A DNA stretch of 64,000 nucleotides from Treponema sp. (GTDB lineage: Bacteria; Spirochaetota; Spirochaetia; Treponematales; Breznakiellaceae). The translations under genes were made by a program, and so were the position numbers. Under the pieces are notes generated by a model, which was not told where the DNA came from, did no database searches, and was given only the letters and a program-made list of their open reading frames with translations. Location of the stretch: assembly GCA_009777535.1 (NCBI GenBank), contig WRLP01000011.1, positions 1 through 64,000 on the forward strand, written 5' to 3'. Positions 33,444 to 41,603 of the stretch are shown one piece after another. Within the stretch, counting starts at the first letter, position 1. Every line of letters begins with the position of its first letter.

Positions 33444-35024
33444 TCATTGAATATTAATGTAGTAGCGCTCCAGGTACGCAATCCTTCTGCGGGCATCATT
33501 ATACCGTCCGCTCTGCGGGTATTCCCTTACAAGGCGGCGGTAATAATCCAGCGCCAAAAGGATGTCCCTGCTTGGAGTGTTGGCTTCATAGAACTGGCCG
33601 TACAGCCAATAAGCTTCATCGCTTCCCGACGGGTAGAATAATCTGAATTGATCCAATACGGAAATTGCCGCGGCTACCCTGCCCTCATCAAAAAATTCCC
33701 TGGCTGTTCGCAGGTAATCTTCGGGCATAGAGCCCGCCGGCATTATGAAAGTATTGTCAGTTTCAGCAGGCGGCGAAACCTCCGGCGAAGAAGTCGGCGG
33801 TAAAACATCCGGCGCTATACTTTCGCTTGTTTCAGGCGCTGTATACCCGCTGCTTTCAGGACCTGGGGTAGTTTCCGCCGGCAAAGTACCGGAAGCCTGG
33901 GCGCCTGCGGATTGAACGGGCGGAGACGCAGCCATTGCCTGACCCGAAGGCGGGATAATCATAGGGGGTAATCTTTCCGCGCCGCGGCGGAGTTCCGCTT
34001 CATCGAGCGTTGTCGGCCAGCGCGGCTCAGCGATTACACGCCCCAGGTCCACGGGCGGATTAAACCAGCCGGAACCCCTCGACACTGGAGGCTCGCCGAC
34101 AATAACCTGGACATAATCATTCAGAATAAAGTCCCGGATAAAGTCCTGCTTGTAAAACTTCAGGGCAAAAGTACCGGCGGCATCGGTTCTAAAAATGAAG
34201 CTCTGTCCCTCCGGATCGAGGCGGCGCGAATCATAGATAACGCCGCGCCTTGAAGCCAGCTCGCCCAGGTATACCCAGCCTGTCCCGCGAAACGGTATTT
34301 CCACAAGCTGGCCTACCGTTGCCCTGACTATTCTTGAAAAAACGATTTCTTCCTGCAGTTCCCTGGGCCAGGCAAACCCCAAATAGTCCGGGCCGGCTTC
34401 CGGTATGGGAACGACAGGCGCCGGGGAGACTCTCGATGGAACAGGTTCCCGTACAATGGCGGGAGACTGTTCGGCGGGGCTTTGAATGTCTGGCTGTGTC
34501 ATTGGTTCTTCGGGCGGCAGAGGTTCAGGCTCTACCTCCTGATCCACAACCGCCGAAACAATGGGCGCCTGCGGAGGCATTTCCTGCATAGTACCCGGCG
34601 CAGGCTCCTGAACAATGGCTGCAGGCGGTTCCTGAAACGGCTCCTGCACGGGAACCTGCACGATTATTTCAGGTTCCGGCAGAAGCGGTTCAAGTTCCGG
34701 CTCAGGAAGCACGATAATTTCCGGCGCTTCTTCGGGAGCGGGATCGGGAATAAAATCCTGTACTATTTCTTCGGGCAGATCTTCGGGAAAATCCGCTGTT
34801 TCCGGCTCTTCCAATTCATCTGGCTCACCCATTGAAATTTCGGGAGCAGATTCTGCTTGATCAGGTAATTCTACGACATCATGCTGTTCACCGGCAGCAT
34901 CTTCTATAATTAATAATTCCGGAGGCTCTGCTTCAACAGGCGGTTCAGATTGTTGTGCCCTCCTCGGCCCGCCCGTGCACGAAACCGCCAAAAGAATAAT
35001 TAAACTCAGATATAATATCTTCAA
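33444..35024 (-). CDS. Pro/Glu-rich lipoprotein with C-terminal TPR-like helices
   Basis: A 526-residue lipoprotein (signal ends LLAVSC, Cys16). Residues about 20-210 are a Pro/Glu/Val-rich linker (runs of PEPE and QEP), likely spanning the periplasm or peptidoglycan. About 215-330 is a beta domain (IPFRGTGWVYLGELASRRGV, FIFRTDAAGTFALKFYKQDF). After a second low-complexity linker, the last 90 residues form TPR/BamD-like helices (DYLRTAREFFDEGRVAAAIS, WLYGQFYEANTPSRDILLAL, YPQSGRYNDARRRIAYLERY). Its start overlaps the upstream membrane-protein stop (ATGA). Its 3' end is copied in degenerate form at 31475-31740. Confidence 0.88.
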   Translation of the reverse strand: MKILYLSLIILLAVSCTGGPRRAQQSEPPVEAEPPELLIIEDAAGEQHDVVELPDQAESAPEISMGEPDELEEPETADFPEDLPEEIVQDFIPDPAPEEAPEIIVLPEPELEPLLPEPEIIVQVPVQEPFQEPPAAIVQEPAPGTMQEMPPQAPIVSAVVDQEVEPEPLPPEEPMTQPDIQSPAEQSPAIVREPVPSRVSPAPVVPIPEAGPDYLGFAWPRELQEEIVFSRIVRATVGQLVEIPFRGTGWVYLGELASRRGVIYDSRRLDPEGQSFIFRTDAAGTFALKFYKQDFIRDFILNDYVQVIVGEPPVSRGSGWFNPPVDLGRVIAEPRWPTTLDEAELRRGAERLPPMIIPPSGQAMAASPPVQSAGAQASGTLPAETTPGPESSGYTAPETSESIAPDVLPPTSSPEVSPPAETDNTFIMPAGSMPEDYLRTAREFFDEGRVAAAISVLDQFRLFYPSGSDEAYWLYGQFYEANTPSRDILLALDYYRRLVREYPQSGRYNDARRRIAYLERYYINIQ

Positions 35025-35503
35025 GGAACACTCTCCAGATATTTATCTATTGCCGCCTCCACCATATCCCTCCACTTTTCCTCTCCGTATTTTAACGGAT
35101 CCTGCCAATATGGCTGCGCATCTTCCAGGGTCCAGCTCTCCCGCTGTTCACGCTCCGGCAGAACTCCGGGAACAAAATCCGGTTCTTCCGGCAGAAAAAA
35201 GTCTTCGGGGGGAATAGTCCTCCAGGAAGGAATACTTATCCCGCTGTTCGCATCCCGCCGGCTATCCCTGCCGGAATTTACCACCAGCATTATCGCTATA
35301 ATAATCAGAAACCCAAGGGCACCGGCAGCGCAGAACACGGCTATCCGCCTCTTTTTTTCCGGAGAAGCCTCCGCAGCCCTTTTCGCCGCAACCCTTGCTT
35401 TTACCCCCAGTCGTCCTGTTTTTCCCGCCAGAGCCGAAAAAAAGCCGGCAACGGCAGCCAAACAGGCCTTAACTTTTTCCAAAAAAACCGGCACAAAGGG
35501 CAT
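35021..35503 (-). CDS. single-pass membrane protein
   Basis: A 160-residue protein. A basic, helical N-terminus (about 1-52, KKRRIAVF at its end) is followed by one membrane helix (about 54-75, GALGFLIIIAIMLVV) and an acidic extracytoplasmic part with YWQDPLKYGEEKWRDMVEAA. There is no signal-peptidase site, so it is probably anchored with its C-terminus outside. It is translationally coupled to the Pro/Glu-rich lipoprotein, which suggests the two act together at the envelope. I do not recognise the family. Confidence 0.8.
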   Translation of the reverse strand: MPFVPVFLEKVKACLAAVAGFFSALAGKTGRLGVKARVAAKRAAEASPEKKRRIAVFCAAGALGFLIIIAIMLVVNSGRDSRRDANSGISIPSWRTIPPEDFFLPEEPDFVPGVLPEREQRESWTLEDAQPYWQDPLKYGEEKWRDMVEAAIDKYLESVP

Positions 35504-35586
35504 AACCAGTCTATTATAACAGAAAACTTTCCACCATTGTAACTATCCGCTTGTTGATCATCAATATATTTGCTATTGTTAGAATC

Positions 35587-35757
35587 ATGCAAGTTGATAT
35601 AAATTCGCGCGGTAACGGCGCATGCCCGCTCTGCGAAACAAACGGAAAATGCCGGGTTCAGGACACAGTTACACGGGCTCTGGCTGTTTTTTCCAGCGAA
35701 GAAGATCCCATGGAGCTGGTTATTTATTCCTGTCCGCAATTTGACGAAAAGCTATGA
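35587..35757 (+). CDS. small Cys-containing protein
   Basis: A 56-residue frame starting at the ATG at 35587 (MQVDINSRGNGACPLCETNG). CPLC plus two later cysteines (GKCRV, YSCPQF) could bind a metal. It lies 36 nt upstream of prfA on the same strand and ends in MELVIYSCPQFDEKL. No ribosome site is clear. Codon use looks like that of its neighbours, so I think it is real, but short length limits certainty. Confidence 0.5.
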   Translation: MQVDINSRGNGACPLCETNGKCRVQDTVTRALAVFSSEEDPMELVIYSCPQFDEKL

Positions 35758-35793
35758 GCCTCCATTTTACGTCCCAATAGCATCAGAGGTAAT

Positions 35794-36879
35794 ATGAACG
35801 AACGTCTTGACTCTCTCTTGAAACGACATGAAGAATTAACCCATTTAATTGAAGACCCCGGTCTGGCAAAGGATCAGAACCGTTACAAAGCTGTAATGAA
35901 GGAGTATTCGCGCCTTAACGATATCGCCGTAATTCACGGCGACATTGAAACATTAACGGCGGATATCGAAAACACCAAAACGCTTATTCATGAAGAAAAA
36001 GACCAGGAGATGAAGGAGCTTGCGCGGGAAGAGCTTAGAGAACTTGAAACCAGGCTGAATGACTGCCAGGACAAGCTGAAATTCCTGCTGATACCCAAGG
36101 ATCCTCTGGACGAAAAAGACATAATAATGGAAATAAGGGCGGGAACCGGCGGAGAAGAAGCTGCACTTTTTGCCGCGGATTTGTACCGCATGTATTCCCG
36201 CTTCGCCGAATCGAAAAGCTGGAAATTCGAAATAATGAGTTCCAACAATACCGAACTGGGCGGGATAAAGGAAATTGTATTTTCCGTCAGCGGAAATAAT
36301 GTGTACGAAAACCTGCGCTACGAATCGGGAGTGCACCGGGTACAGCGTGTTCCGACGACTGAATCATCGGGAAGGATACACACATCTGCGGTAACGGTAG
36401 CCGTGCTGCCGGAAGCGGACGAGACCGAGATTGACATTAAACAGGATGATCTGCGCATTGATGTGATGCGCGCCGGCGGCCCGGGAGGCCAGTGCGTAAA
36501 TACCACAGACTCTGCTGTGCGCATAACACACATTCCGTCCGGGATTACCGTCCACTGCCAGGACGAAAAGAGTCAGATTAAAAACAAGGCCAAGGCCATG
36601 CGCATACTAAGGGCGCGTGTTTACGAAATGGAAGAAGCAAAGGCCGCGGCGCAGAGGGCGGAGACCAGAAAAACCCAGGTTGGTTCCGGAGACCGCTCGG
36701 AGCGGATCAGAACCTACAACTATCCGCAGAACCGCCTGACAGATCACAGAATAAATCTTACCTTGTATAAGCTTGATTTTATCATAGCCGGAGATGTCAA
36801 GGAACTCTTTGACGCCCTTAAACTTTCCGCGCGCGAAGAACTGCTTCGGAGTACAAGTTCCGAAGCCATAGCGCAATAA
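35794..36879 (+). CDS. prfA: peptide chain release factor 1
   Basis: A 361-residue class I release factor that reads UAA and UAG. It has the helical domain 1 (about 1-100), VPTTESSGRIHTS with the PxT-type codon-reading tripeptide (PTT here, PAT in E. coli), and the GGQ loop GGPGGQCVNTTDSAVRITH that triggers peptide release. The ribosome site AGAGG lies 5 nt before the ATG. The adjacent prmC product methylates the GGQ glutamine; the two genes are 17 nt apart, as in many bacteria. Confidence 0.98.
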   Translation: MNERLDSLLKRHEELTHLIEDPGLAKDQNRYKAVMKEYSRLNDIAVIHGDIETLTADIENTKTLIHEEKDQEMKELAREELRELETRLNDCQDKLKFLLIPKDPLDEKDIIMEIRAGTGGEEAALFAADLYRMYSRFAESKSWKFEIMSSNNTELGGIKEIVFSVSGNNVYENLRYESGVHRVQRVPTTESSGRIHTSAVTVAVLPEADETEIDIKQDDLRIDVMRAGGPGGQCVNTTDSAVRITHIPSGITVHCQDEKSQIKNKAKAMRILRARVYEMEEAKAAAQRAETRKTQVGSGDRSERIRTYNYPQNRLTDHRINLTLYKLDFIIAGDVKELFDALKLSAREELLRSTSSEAIAQ

Positions 36880-36896
36880 TTTCCGCAACGCCTGCC

Positions 36897-37802
36897 ATGC
36901 TCATTCGCCAGGCTCTTTCCGAAGGGTGCGCGGCGCTGGCCGCCGCCGGAAAGGGAAGCCCCGGCCTTGACGCATCACTGCTTCTCGCGGAAGTTCTTGG
37001 CACGAGCCGTACAGCGCTCGCTGCCGCCGGTGAAGATGAGCTTCCCCAAAAAGCCCTGGATTCTTTTCGCCTGTTAATCGGGCGGCGGCTTGGCGGTGAA
37101 TGTGTCGCCTATATCCTGGGAAGAAAGGAATTCAGAGGGCTTGAGTTTTCGGTTAATAAATCAGTCCTTGTTCCGCGCCCCGAGACAGAAACGCTGGTTG
37201 AAGCTGCATTGGAGGTATGGGGAATAGGGAATGGGGAATGGGGAGTAAAGAACAGAAGCGGGAAAACCGCCGGCAATTTTCGGGTTTTGGATTTATGTAC
37301 CGGCAGCGGCGCGGTCGCCGTTTCATTGAAAAGCGAATGGCCGGATCTGACGGTATGGGCTTCGGATATTTCCGCAAAAGCCCTGAAAGTTGCCAGGGCC
37401 AACGCTGCGCGCCTGCTGCCCCCGGAATCAATCTGTTTTTTTTTAGGCGATCTATTTGAAGCCCTCCCCAATCCCCAGTCCCCATTCCCTATTCCACAAT
37501 TTAACCTGATCGTCAGCAACCCCCCGTATATACCAGGCGCCCAAATAGAAACCCTTTCGCCGGAGGTAAAAAATGAGCCCCGCATTGCCCTGGACGGCGG
37601 AGAAGACGGTTTGGCGATCATCAAAGGGATAATCGCCGCAGCGCCGGATTACCTTATCCGCGGCGGCGCATTGCTGCTGGAAGCTGATCCGGGGCAGATG
37701 AAAAACATCGCCGGGCTGCTTGAAAAAAATGGTTTTATGAATATAAAGGAGTATAGGGATCTTTCCGGCAGCGAAAGGGTTATAGGCGGCACATTGTCTT
37801 GA
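36897..37802 (+). CDS. prmC: release factor glutamine methyltransferase
   Basis: A 301-residue SAM-dependent enzyme that methylates the Gln of GGQ in RF1/RF2. The N-terminal helical domain (about 1-85) includes YILGRKEFRGLEFSVN; then VPRPETE, VLDLCTGSGAVAVSL (SAM loop) and the catalytic SNPPYIPG. Two segments depart from the family: GIGNGEWGVKN (about 108-118) and LPNPQSPFPIPQ (about 190-201). They are encoded by the arms of an inverted repeat carried in frame inside the gene. Both fall in surface loops, so activity is probably kept. Confidence 0.95.
   Translation: MLIRQALSEGCAALAAAGKGSPGLDASLLLAEVLGTSRTALAAAGEDELPQKALDSFRLLIGRRLGGECVAYILGRKEFRGLEFSVNKSVLVPRPETETLVEAALEVWGIGNGEWGVKNRSGKTAGNFRVLDLCTGSGAVAVSLKSEWPDLTVWASDISAKALKVARANAARLLPPESICFFLGDLFEALPNPQSPFPIPQFNLIVSNPPYIPGAQIETLSPEVKNEPRIALDGGEDGLAIIKGIIAAAPDYLIRGGALLLEADPGQMKNIAGLLEKNGFMNIKEYRDLSGSERVIGGTLS
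37219..37495. repeat. inverted repeat of GGGGAAT words inside prmC
   Basis: The left arm (37219-37246) is built of GGGAAT/GGGGAAT units; the right arm (37465-37495) is its complement. Seventeen nt, GGAATAGGGAATGGGGA (37221-37237), are perfectly repeated in inverse at 37479-37495. The arms flank about 220 nt of normal prmC. Total length keeps the reading frame. Confidence 0.85.
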
Positions 37803-39787
37803 CGGCGGGCATTATGGAAGAAGGCAAAAACGATTTTTCAGAAATACTGATCTCTTTTGAACCGGCAGACAGGGAACGGATTCTAAAAGCCGCCGCCATG
37901 ACAGGAGAAGAATCCGCCGCCGCAGAAACAGGCATCGCGTCCATATTGCTCGATCTTAATCTTGATGCCGATACGGTTATCGCCGCCCTGCTTGCAGGCA
38001 ATGCAGACCAGGGTGTGGCGGAAAAAATTCCTGATATTTTTGGCAGCCAAACCGCCATGCTGTTAAATGGTTTTATAAAAATCTCCGCCCTGCCCGCCGG
38101 AAGCAAAACAATCCACGAGGCGGAAAATATCCGCAGCATGATTTTTGCAATGACTGATGATATGCGCGTAATTTTGATCAAGCTGGCGGAAAAGCTGCAC
38201 AGCCTTAGAATGAATGATTCCGCTCCGGAAGAAAAACGAAAGGCGCTTGCCAGGGAATGTCTTGATATTTACGCTCCGTTGGCCGGCCGCCTCGGTATTT
38301 CCAGAATAAAAGACGAGATGGAAGATATTTCCCTTAAATACCTGAACCGCGAAGTATATCAGCAAATAAAGGAAATTGTTGCGGCAAAACGCACAGAAAG
38401 AGTTGAGTTCCTGTCCGCGATTCGAGATACGCTGGGCATGGAAGCTGAAAAAGCAGGAATGAAAATTGATGTTACAAGCCGGGCAAAGCACTTTTACTCG
38501 ATATATATGAAGATGCGCAAGCGCAATAAAAGCGCGGAAGAAATTTTCGATTTGTTCGGCATGCGGATAATCTGTGATACCATTGAACAGTGTTACACAT
38601 TATTGGGAATCGTCCACCGGTTATGGAGGCCGGTTACAGGCCGCTTTAAGGATTATATCGCCATGCCAAAGCCAAACGGTTATCAAAGCCTGCACACGAC
38701 TGTGGCCGCCGCCGGTGATGAAAATATACTGCCGGAAGGGCGGCTGCTGGAAATCCAAATCCGTACAACGGAAATGCACAACCTGGCCGAAAACGGCATT
38801 GCCAGTCATTTGCTTTATAAAAAAGGTTCGACCAATGAACTTGTAAAACCCCCGGACATCGGCGTAATTAACAGGCTAAAGGAATGGAAGGATGAAAAGA
38901 GCGCCGCCGCAGCCTGGTTCGAGGAAATTAAAGGGCAGATACTAAAGAATTCGATTTATGTTTTTACCCCGCAGGGCAAGGTAATAAAGCTGCCGTCCGG
39001 AGCGACGCCCATTGATTTTGCATACAGCGTACATTCGGCAATCGGCGAGCACTGCATCGGCGCGAAAGCGGACGGCTCAATCATTCAGTTAGGTCGCGAA
39101 CTGCACAATACCCAGATGATTGAGATTCTCACCAGCCCGTCGGCCCACCCCAACATCGGCTGGCTGAGTATGGCAAAAACAGCCAGGGCGCGCAACAGAA
39201 TACGTGCCTGGCTTGGCAAAAACGATGAATCAGCAGCAGCGGAAAAAAACGCCCCGCTGAAGAAAAAAAATACCGTAATGGAAACGCCCCCCGCCGACAC
39301 CGGTGCTCAGGCGGTACAGAGAGTCATGCAGGATTCTCCCTCCGATACTTTGTCGGTAAGGATCGATCAGGAAAAAAACATGATGGTGCACTTTGCGCGC
39401 TGCTGCCGCCCTGTAACAGGGGACTCCATCACAGGTTATGTGTCAAGAGGCAGGGGAATAATTATTCACAGGAAAAGCTGTTCCAACCTTGTAAACATTC
39501 CTGATTTTTCAAACAGGCAGATTAAAGCTGAATGGGAAAACGCCCCGTCCGCCCTGGTTAAACGGTTCAGGGTTGAAGCCAAAATGCAGGCAAATCTTTT
39601 TTCGGAAATTGAAGGGGCGGTTCGCAAATACCGGGGACATTTGCTGGAAGGCCGCCTGGAGGAAAATACCGCCAGCCGGCTCTGCGGTTTATTTACAATG
39701 CGGCTCGAACAGGCAGCGGATATAAAACCGGCCCTTAAAAATATCCGGGGTATCCCCGGTATCATAAGCCTCCAGCCGCTGAACTGA
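37799..39787 (+). CDS. rel: RelA/SpoT-family (p)ppGpp synthetase with degenerate hydrolase domain
   Basis: A 662-residue protein. The N-terminal region keeps the HD-fold helices (DDMRVILIKLAEKLHSLRM) but lacks the metal-binding His and the HDxxED signature: AALLAGNADQG stands where AALLHDxxED is expected. The synthetase domain looks intact (AKHFYSIYMKM, GRFKDYIAMPKPNGYQSLHT, LEIQIRTTEMH). TGS (YVFTPQGKVIKLPSGATP), a CC/RIS segment (HFARCCRPVTGDSITGYVSR) and ACT follow. It should make (p)ppGpp but not hydrolyse it. The TTG at 37799 overlaps the prmC stop (TTGA); ATG 37814 is the alternative start. Confidence 0.93.
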   Translation: MTAGIMEEGKNDFSEILISFEPADRERILKAAAMTGEESAAAETGIASILLDLNLDADTVIAALLAGNADQGVAEKIPDIFGSQTAMLLNGFIKISALPAGSKTIHEAENIRSMIFAMTDDMRVILIKLAEKLHSLRMNDSAPEEKRKALARECLDIYAPLAGRLGISRIKDEMEDISLKYLNREVYQQIKEIVAAKRTERVEFLSAIRDTLGMEAEKAGMKIDVTSRAKHFYSIYMKMRKRNKSAEEIFDLFGMRIICDTIEQCYTLLGIVHRLWRPVTGRFKDYIAMPKPNGYQSLHTTVAAAGDENILPEGRLLEIQIRTTEMHNLAENGIASHLLYKKGSTNELVKPPDIGVINRLKEWKDEKSAAAAWFEEIKGQILKNSIYVFTPQGKVIKLPSGATPIDFAYSVHSAIGEHCIGAKADGSIIQLGRELHNTQMIEILTSPSAHPNIGWLSMAKTARARNRIRAWLGKNDESAAAEKNAPLKKKNTVMETPPADTGAQAVQRVMQDSPSDTLSVRIDQEKNMMVHFARCCRPVTGDSITGYVSRGRGIIIHRKSCSNLVNIPDFSNRQIKAEWENAPSALVKRFRVEAKMQANLFSEIEGAVRKYRGHLLEGRLEENTASRLCGLFTMRLEQAADIKPALKNIRGIPGIISLQPLN

Positions 39788-39807
39788 ATTCAAACAGGAG
39801 TTTTTTT

Positions 39808-40956
39808 ATGAAGCGTGTTTGGCTATTATTTTTTATTTTAATTCTTGTTTCGTGCGGACTCTCAAAACCGGCAGTCCTCCATGACGGGCCGGCCGGAACT
39901 ATTCCCGAAGGCGAAAGGCGTTACACCGCAACCCTTCTTGCAGCAGGCGACAATCTTTTCCACGACACAATTATCGCTTCATCAAAAATAACGGATCGCA
40001 GCTCAGGAAAAATAGTTTACGATTTTTTACCGATTTATTCACAAATAGAAAGCCTTATAAAAAAGGCAGATATCGCCTTTATAAACCAGGAAACTGTTAT
40101 GGGCGGCGAAAGGTTTGGCTTTTCCGGCTACCCGCGCTTTAACACTCCCTCCGAATTGGCATCTGTCCTGGCTGACACCGGCTTTAACGTAATAAGCCAT
40201 GCCAACAACCACGCGATGGATATGGGGGAAGCGGGCCTGGCCGCAACACTCGATCTTTGGGACACGATACAGGGCGTAACGGTAATTGGGGCGCAGCAGG
40301 CCGATATCAGGCACCGGATTATTGTTAAAAATAATATAAGCATTGGGTTTTTATCGTACACTTACGGCCTTAACGGTATGGCCCTTCCCACGGCCAGGCC
40401 CTGGCTCGTTTCGCTTATCAACAGGGGCAAAATTGCAGAAGATATCGCCGTACTGCGGCCATTATGTGATTTTCTTGTCGTCTCCATGCACTGGGGTGAG
40501 GAGTACAGGAGCGAACCGGATCAGTACCAGAGGGGCCTTGCTGCCTTCCTCGCGGAGCAAAATGTTGATTTAATAATAGGGCATCATCCCCATGTTCTGC
40601 AGCGCTTTGAGTCTTTAGGGCGGCCGGACGGAAAAACCACGCTGTGTTTTTATTCCCTGGGTAATTTTGTTTCGCACCAAAGGCGGAAAGAAAGAATCCT
40701 GGGCGCCTTATTGCACGTAACATTTGTAAAGGAAGGTGATGAACTGTCCATCATCGGGCCGACCCTTGTTCCCGTAATCTGTCATTTTGACCGAAATCTG
40801 TCAAACACAAGAGTCTATCCCCTGTACTCATACAGCGAGGAACTGTTAAAAAATCATTGGTGTGCGATTAGTGATAATGCCCTGAACTTCGGCTTTATTC
40901 ACTCCGTACTGAACAAATTGCAGGTGAATATTTTGACGCAGGATCCGTTTCCCTGA
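39808..40956 (+). CDS. CapA-family (PgsA-type) lipoprotein
   Basis: A 382-residue lipoprotein (signal ends LILVSC, Cys16) with a metallophosphatase-like CapA fold. Motifs are LLAAGDNLFHDT, FINQETVMGG, VISHANNHAMDMGEAGL, VVSMHWGEEY, IGHHPHVLQ and FYSLGNFVSHQ. Family members take part in capsule or poly-gamma-glutamate export in Firmicutes. In spirochaetes the substrate is unknown, and no pgsB/C genes lie nearby. AGGAG precedes the ATG at 39808. It follows rel by 20 nt and may be cotranscribed with it; it converges on the ribosomal cluster. Confidence 0.9.
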   Translation: MKRVWLLFFILILVSCGLSKPAVLHDGPAGTIPEGERRYTATLLAAGDNLFHDTIIASSKITDRSSGKIVYDFLPIYSQIESLIKKADIAFINQETVMGGERFGFSGYPRFNTPSELASVLADTGFNVISHANNHAMDMGEAGLAATLDLWDTIQGVTVIGAQQADIRHRIIVKNNISIGFLSYTYGLNGMALPTARPWLVSLINRGKIAEDIAVLRPLCDFLVVSMHWGEEYRSEPDQYQRGLAAFLAEQNVDLIIGHHPHVLQRFESLGRPDGKTTLCFYSLGNFVSHQRRKERILGALLHVTFVKEGDELSIIGPTLVPVICHFDRNLSNTRVYPLYSYSEELLKNHWCAISDNALNFGFIHSVLNKLQVNILTQDPFP

Positions 40957-40958
40957 CC

Positions 40959-41171
40959 CTATTCCGCTGCAGCCGTTTCCTCAACGGGTATATCAATGCT
41001 CTTGGTACCGTTCTTGATGGCAGCCTTGCAGGTCTTACAGACTTTAACCTTCTTTCCCCCGGCATCCTGTTCATAAAGAATCTTAACGCTGCTCCGTTTG
41101 CAAACCGGACATTCACCGCGCCCATGATTATACTGATCCCGAATTCCCTTGCCTCTGTGGTTTTTTGCCAT
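40959..41171 (-). CDS. small zinc-ribbon protein at the end of the ribosomal cluster
   Basis: A 70-residue basic protein starting MAKNHRGKGIRDQYNHGRG, then two Cys pairs, CPVCKRS and CKTCKAA, 25 residues apart, and an acidic tail. This is a zinc-ribbon pattern. It is not one of the standard ribosomal proteins. Its ATG directly follows the rplQ stop, so it is the last cistron of the alpha operon. A ribosome- or RNA polymerase-linked role is inference from context. Confidence 0.8.
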   Translation of the reverse strand: MAKNHRGKGIRDQYNHGRGECPVCKRSSVKILYEQDAGGKKVKVCKTCKAAIKNGTKSIDIPVEETAAAE

Positions 41172-41603
41172 CTACTTATCCTTATCCGAATCCTTGGTTT
41201 CTTTTTTCTTTTTTGACTTTTTTTTGCTGTCTTCGCCGGTATCAAGCTTGTAATCCACCAGTTCCAGTATGACTGTTTCGGCAGCATCGCCCCCACGCAT
41301 TCCCATCTTTAAGACGCGGGTATAGCCGCCGTTTCGCTCCTTCATACGCGGGGCAATATCAACAAATAACTTGGCAACTATGGCCTCGTCAAACAGATTG
41401 TTCGAAACAATTCGGCGGTTGTGTACCGTATCTTCCTTGGCACGGGTAATCATTTTCTCCGCTGTCCGCCGGACTTCCATGGCTTTTGCCCTGGTTGTCC
41501 TTATCCGTTCATTTCTGAACAGTGATGTTACCATGCTGCGGTGCAGGGCCTTGCGGTGCGAGGCCGTCCGCTGCAGGGGGTTAAATCCCTTCCTGTGTTT
41601 CAT
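41172..41603 (-). CDS. rplQ: 50S ribosomal protein bL17
   Basis: A 143-residue protein starting [20 protein letters not shown], the family signature. The core ends near residue 120; the last 25 residues are a Lys/Glu/Asp-rich extension ([17 protein letters not shown]). The ATG at 41603 lies inside the end of rpoA, a 23-nt overlap. Longer frames upstream translate only rpoA DNA. Confidence 0.97.
   Translation of the reverse strand: MKHRKGFNPLQRTASHRKALHRSMVTSLFRNERIRTTRAKAMEVRRTAEKMITRAKEDTVHNRRIVSNNLFDEAIVAKLFVDIAPRMKERNGGYTRVLKMGMRGGDAAETVILELVDYKLDTGEDSKKKSKKKKETKDSDKDK

Noticed and set aside
37219-37495. Frameshift or assembly error in prmC
   Set aside because: The frame stays open with all downstream motifs, including NPPY, so the repeats are carried in frame.
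40959-41171. Annotation as a ribosomal protein
   Set aside because: No ribosomal protein family has this pattern; only the genomic position suggests a link.
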